Origin: Geojedonia litorea | GTDB taxonomy: Bacteria > Bacteroidota > Bacteroidia > Flavobacteriales > Flavobacteriaceae | DNA: 64,000 nt | NCBI RefSeq assembly: GCF_042654525.1 | Contig: NZ_JBHSGP010000005.1 | Location: 1-64,000 of the forward strand | Direction: 5' to 3' | In this document: piece after piece, positions 62,224-64,000 of the stretch | How the letters are laid out: every line of letters starts with the position of its first letter | Position numbering within the stretch: the stretch's first letter is position 1 | Made by a program: the position numbers and the translations under genes | Notes under the pieces: model-generated | Told to the model about the DNA's origin: nothing | The model's database searches: none | Seen by the model: the letters and a program-made list of their open reading frames with translations, nothing else

Positions 62224-63447
62224 ATGGATAATAATTACTTAAGTATTGAAATTCAAAATAGATTAATTGAAGAATTGACCTCAACTAATAGAGAGTTAAA
62301 ACTCATCAATACTTTTGCTACATTAATTCATGAAAGTAAGTCTACCAATGATATTGTACTAAATCTTTATAAGTATTTTAAATCACACTTCGGTTTTAAT
62401 AATTGCAATATTTATTTGTCTAAAGAAGAGCATGAAATTCAAGCTTTTTATAAAGTAAAAGGGAATGAAACTAACGATCAAGAGTTGTTTTGCCAAAAAG
62501 TTCCCTTTGGGGATATAGAACCCATTGTTGATAAAGTTGCTACATCAAAATCTCCAGAAAAGTATAAAACAATATCAAATAGTGATAATTCTGAACATGG
62601 TTTTGGTACTACTTATTCTAAAATCGGAATACCCATGTTGCATCATGAGGAGGAAGTCATTGGGGTAATGGTTTTTGAGCACACAATACACGATTTTTTT
62701 CAAGAATCCCAAATCAAAACGTTATCAACTATAGCTGCAATTGCTGCAACAAAAATTATTCAAACACAACATTTTGAGAAAATTGAAAGGTATCAATCGC
62801 AGTTAGAAGAATATGTGCACATTGTCTCACATGATTTAAAATCGCCATTACGATCGATTAATGCTCTGGTGCATTGGATCAAAGAAGATAATGAGTCATC
62901 ACTAGATGTTGAAACTTTAAAAAATTTAAATTTAATTGATGGTATTTTAATGCATATGGATAATTTAATTGCGAGAACATTAAATTATTCTAAACTAGAT
63001 TATGAAAATTCTTCAGAGGAAAAAGTAGATTGCCAAATCCTTGTGCAAGAATTAATTAAAACAATTTATATTCCAGAACATATTAAGGTTAATATAGATT
63101 CAAAACTTCCTATATGCATTGGGGATAGAACTAAATTTACCCAAATTTTCCAAAATTTAATTGAAAATGCTATTAAGTTTATAGATAAACCCAAGGGCAC
63201 CATTAATATCAATGTAAATGAAGCACCAAAACATCATGTGTTCTCAATAAAAGACAATGGTGTTGGCATTAATGAAAAGTATCATCATAAAATATTTGAA
63301 ATATTTCAATCCTTGAGTACTAAAAAAGTTTCGTCTGGGGTTGGTTTGTCAATAGTTAAAAAACTAGTAAGCTTTTACGATGGTCGTATTTGGCTAGAAA
63401 GTACTGAAGGCCTAGGTTCTACATTTTATTTCTCTCTAAAGAAATAA
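62224..63447 (+). CDS. Soluble sensor histidine kinase with GAF domain
   Basis: 407 residues from ATG 62224 (MDNNYLSIEIQNRL). The longer frame from 62173 overlaps the isochorismatase-like gene and is rejected. GAF-like domain (about 30-180), HisKA with H203 (VSHDLKSPLRS), HATPase: N box FQNLIENAIKF, DNGVGI, and GVGLSIVKKL. No membrane segment is seen, so it senses a cytoplasmic signal. No response regulator is adjacent. Confidence 0.9.
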   Translation: MDNNYLSIEIQNRLIEELTSTNRELKLINTFATLIHESKSTNDIVLNLYKYFKSHFGFNNCNIYLSKEEHEIQAFYKVKGNETNDQELFCQKVPFGDIEPIVDKVATSKSPEKYKTISNSDNSEHGFGTTYSKIGIPMLHHEEEVIGVMVFEHTIHDFFQESQIKTLSTIAAIAATKIIQTQHFEKIERYQSQLEEYVHIVSHDLKSPLRSINALVHWIKEDNESSLDVETLKNLNLIDGILMHMDNLIARTLNYSKLDYENSSEEKVDCQILVQELIKTIYIPEHIKVNIDSKLPICIGDRTKFTQIFQNLIENAIKFIDKPKGTININVNEAPKHHVFSIKDNGVGINEKYHHKIFEIFQSLSTKKVSSGVGLSIVKKLVSFYDGRIWLESTEGLGSTFYFSLKK

Positions 63448-63485
63448 ACCAATTTAAAATTTCTAAATTCAACTCGACAGTGAGG

Positions 63486-64000
63486 TTAGGAATAAAACAT
63501 ATGAATTTTGGTATGCTGTAAAAGCATTATGGTTTTTGCGTCTTTAATGTCTCCTTTGGCAATCATATCATAAGCCATTTCAAAATTTAACTCAATTACT
63601 TCAATGTCTTCTTGTTCTTGCGTTAAACCACCACCTTCAGTGATTTTCATGCTGTCATCATATTCAGCAATAAAAAAATGAAGGATCTCGGTCACGGCAC
63701 CTGGCGACATATAGGCTTCAAATATTTTTTTAGCGTTTTTGATTTGATAACCCGTTTCTTCCAAAGCTTCTTTTTTAATACAATCTTCAGGATGATCCTT
63801 GTCGAGCAAACCGGCGCAGCATTCGATCATCATCCCGTTTTTGTTTCCATTAATAAATGTTGGTAACCTAAATTGTTTGGTAAGAATTATAGTTTTCTTT
63901 TTTGTGTTGTAAAGTAGAATTGCAGCTCCATTGCCACGATCATAAGCTTCCCTAACCTGAGTTTGCCAAGTGTTATCACGCTTTAAATAGTTATAGGTAA
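63486..64000 (-). CDS. NUDIX hydrolase (NudK/GDP-mannose pyrophosphatase-like), 5' end outside window
   Basis: The frame is open to the right edge, adding TYNYLKRDNTWQTQVREAYDR and further residues before the first ATG at 63833, so the start lies outside. NUDIX box GLLDKDHPEDCIKKEALEETGY has the REUxEE glutamates (with Lys for Arg). Late Glu in SPGAVTEILHFF. NudK-type enzymes hydrolyse GDP-mannose or ADP-ribose. About 171 residues visible. Confidence 0.88.
   Translation of the reverse strand, partial: TYNYLKRDNTWQTQVREAYDRGNGAAILLYNTKKKTIILTKQFRLPTFINGNKNGMMIECCAGLLDKDHPEDCIKKEALEETGYQIKNAKKIFEAYMSPGAVTEILHFFIAEYDDSMKITEGGGLTQEQEDIEVIELNFEMAYDMIAKGDIKDAKTIMLLQHTKIHMFYS

Overview
The window looks like chromosomal DNA of a low-GC member of the Flavobacteriaceae (Bacteroidota). 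The evidence is: a type IX secretion system (T9SS) adhesin with a gliding-motility type C-terminal domain followed by a PorP/SprF protein; TAnnTTTG-type -7 promoter boxes in front of many genes; the rpmB-rpmG-DUF4295-ftsY order; an outer membrane beta-barrel receptor with an N-terminal CarboxypepD_reg domain; BshC of bacillithiol synthesis; and many secreted proteins with signal peptides ending in AQ or a Cys lipobox. Genus cannot be fixed from the sequence alone.

Layout. 1-6376: the 3' part of a giant Ca-binding (TSP3-like) repeat adhesin, then PorP/SprF and an OmpA/TPR/PD40 protein, a surface-adhesin export cassette. 6450-8668: overlapping idi-queD-manA and a small conserved gene. 8682-8946: tRNA-Thr with a duplicated 3' end. 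8945-16746, all minus strand: PBP1A, a DUF4369 lipoprotein, a DUF819 permease, an SPFH / 56-aa protein / ribbon-helix-helix operon, an outer membrane barrel and a hydrolase. 17116-20221: AlkB-like dioxygenase, VanX-like dipeptidase, a DoxX-like/CarboxypepD_reg pair and a DUF6249 membrane protein. 20268-21320: an ECF sigma factor and its probable anti-sigma partner. 21334-34000: DEAD-box helicase, MOSC protein, lipoprotein, serine hydrolase, bestrophin-like protein, possible CotH-like protein, metallophosphoesterase, HtpG and an S9 peptidase. 34014-41650: FabH, an outer membrane receptor, CoA-binding protein, a sodium symporter, RecR and a glycosyltransferase. 41686-51920, all plus strand: housekeeping genes (E2 acyltransferase, exonuclease, FAH-family hydrolase, Hpt, CinA, L28, L33, DUF4295, FtsY, amidase, RimO, a glutamine amidotransferase). 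51938-64000: lipocalin-like protein, M14 peptidase, BshC, GuaA, a LysM/PBP1-like protein, DUF922, DUF3820, an isochorismatase-like protein with a sensor kinase, and a truncated NUDIX gene.

The most interesting structure is regulatory. The ECF sigma gene and the divergent DUF6249 gene are separated by two mirror-image promoters, each TGTAACC-N16-CGTC. Near copies with one base less spacing stand before a serine hydrolase and before the outer membrane receptor, so a small envelope regulon can be proposed. Several intergenic regions carry strong terminators facing a strand with no annotated gene, two of them preceded by C-poor, UG-rich tracts, which look like very short sRNA genes. Two membrane or secreted proteins have N-termini that only make sense if translation begins at ATT.

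There is no CRISPR array, transposase, rRNA or recognisable prophage. Most of the window is ordinary core flavobacterial genome. The accessory-looking parts are the repeat adhesin, the tRNA 3'-end duplication and the SPFH operon.
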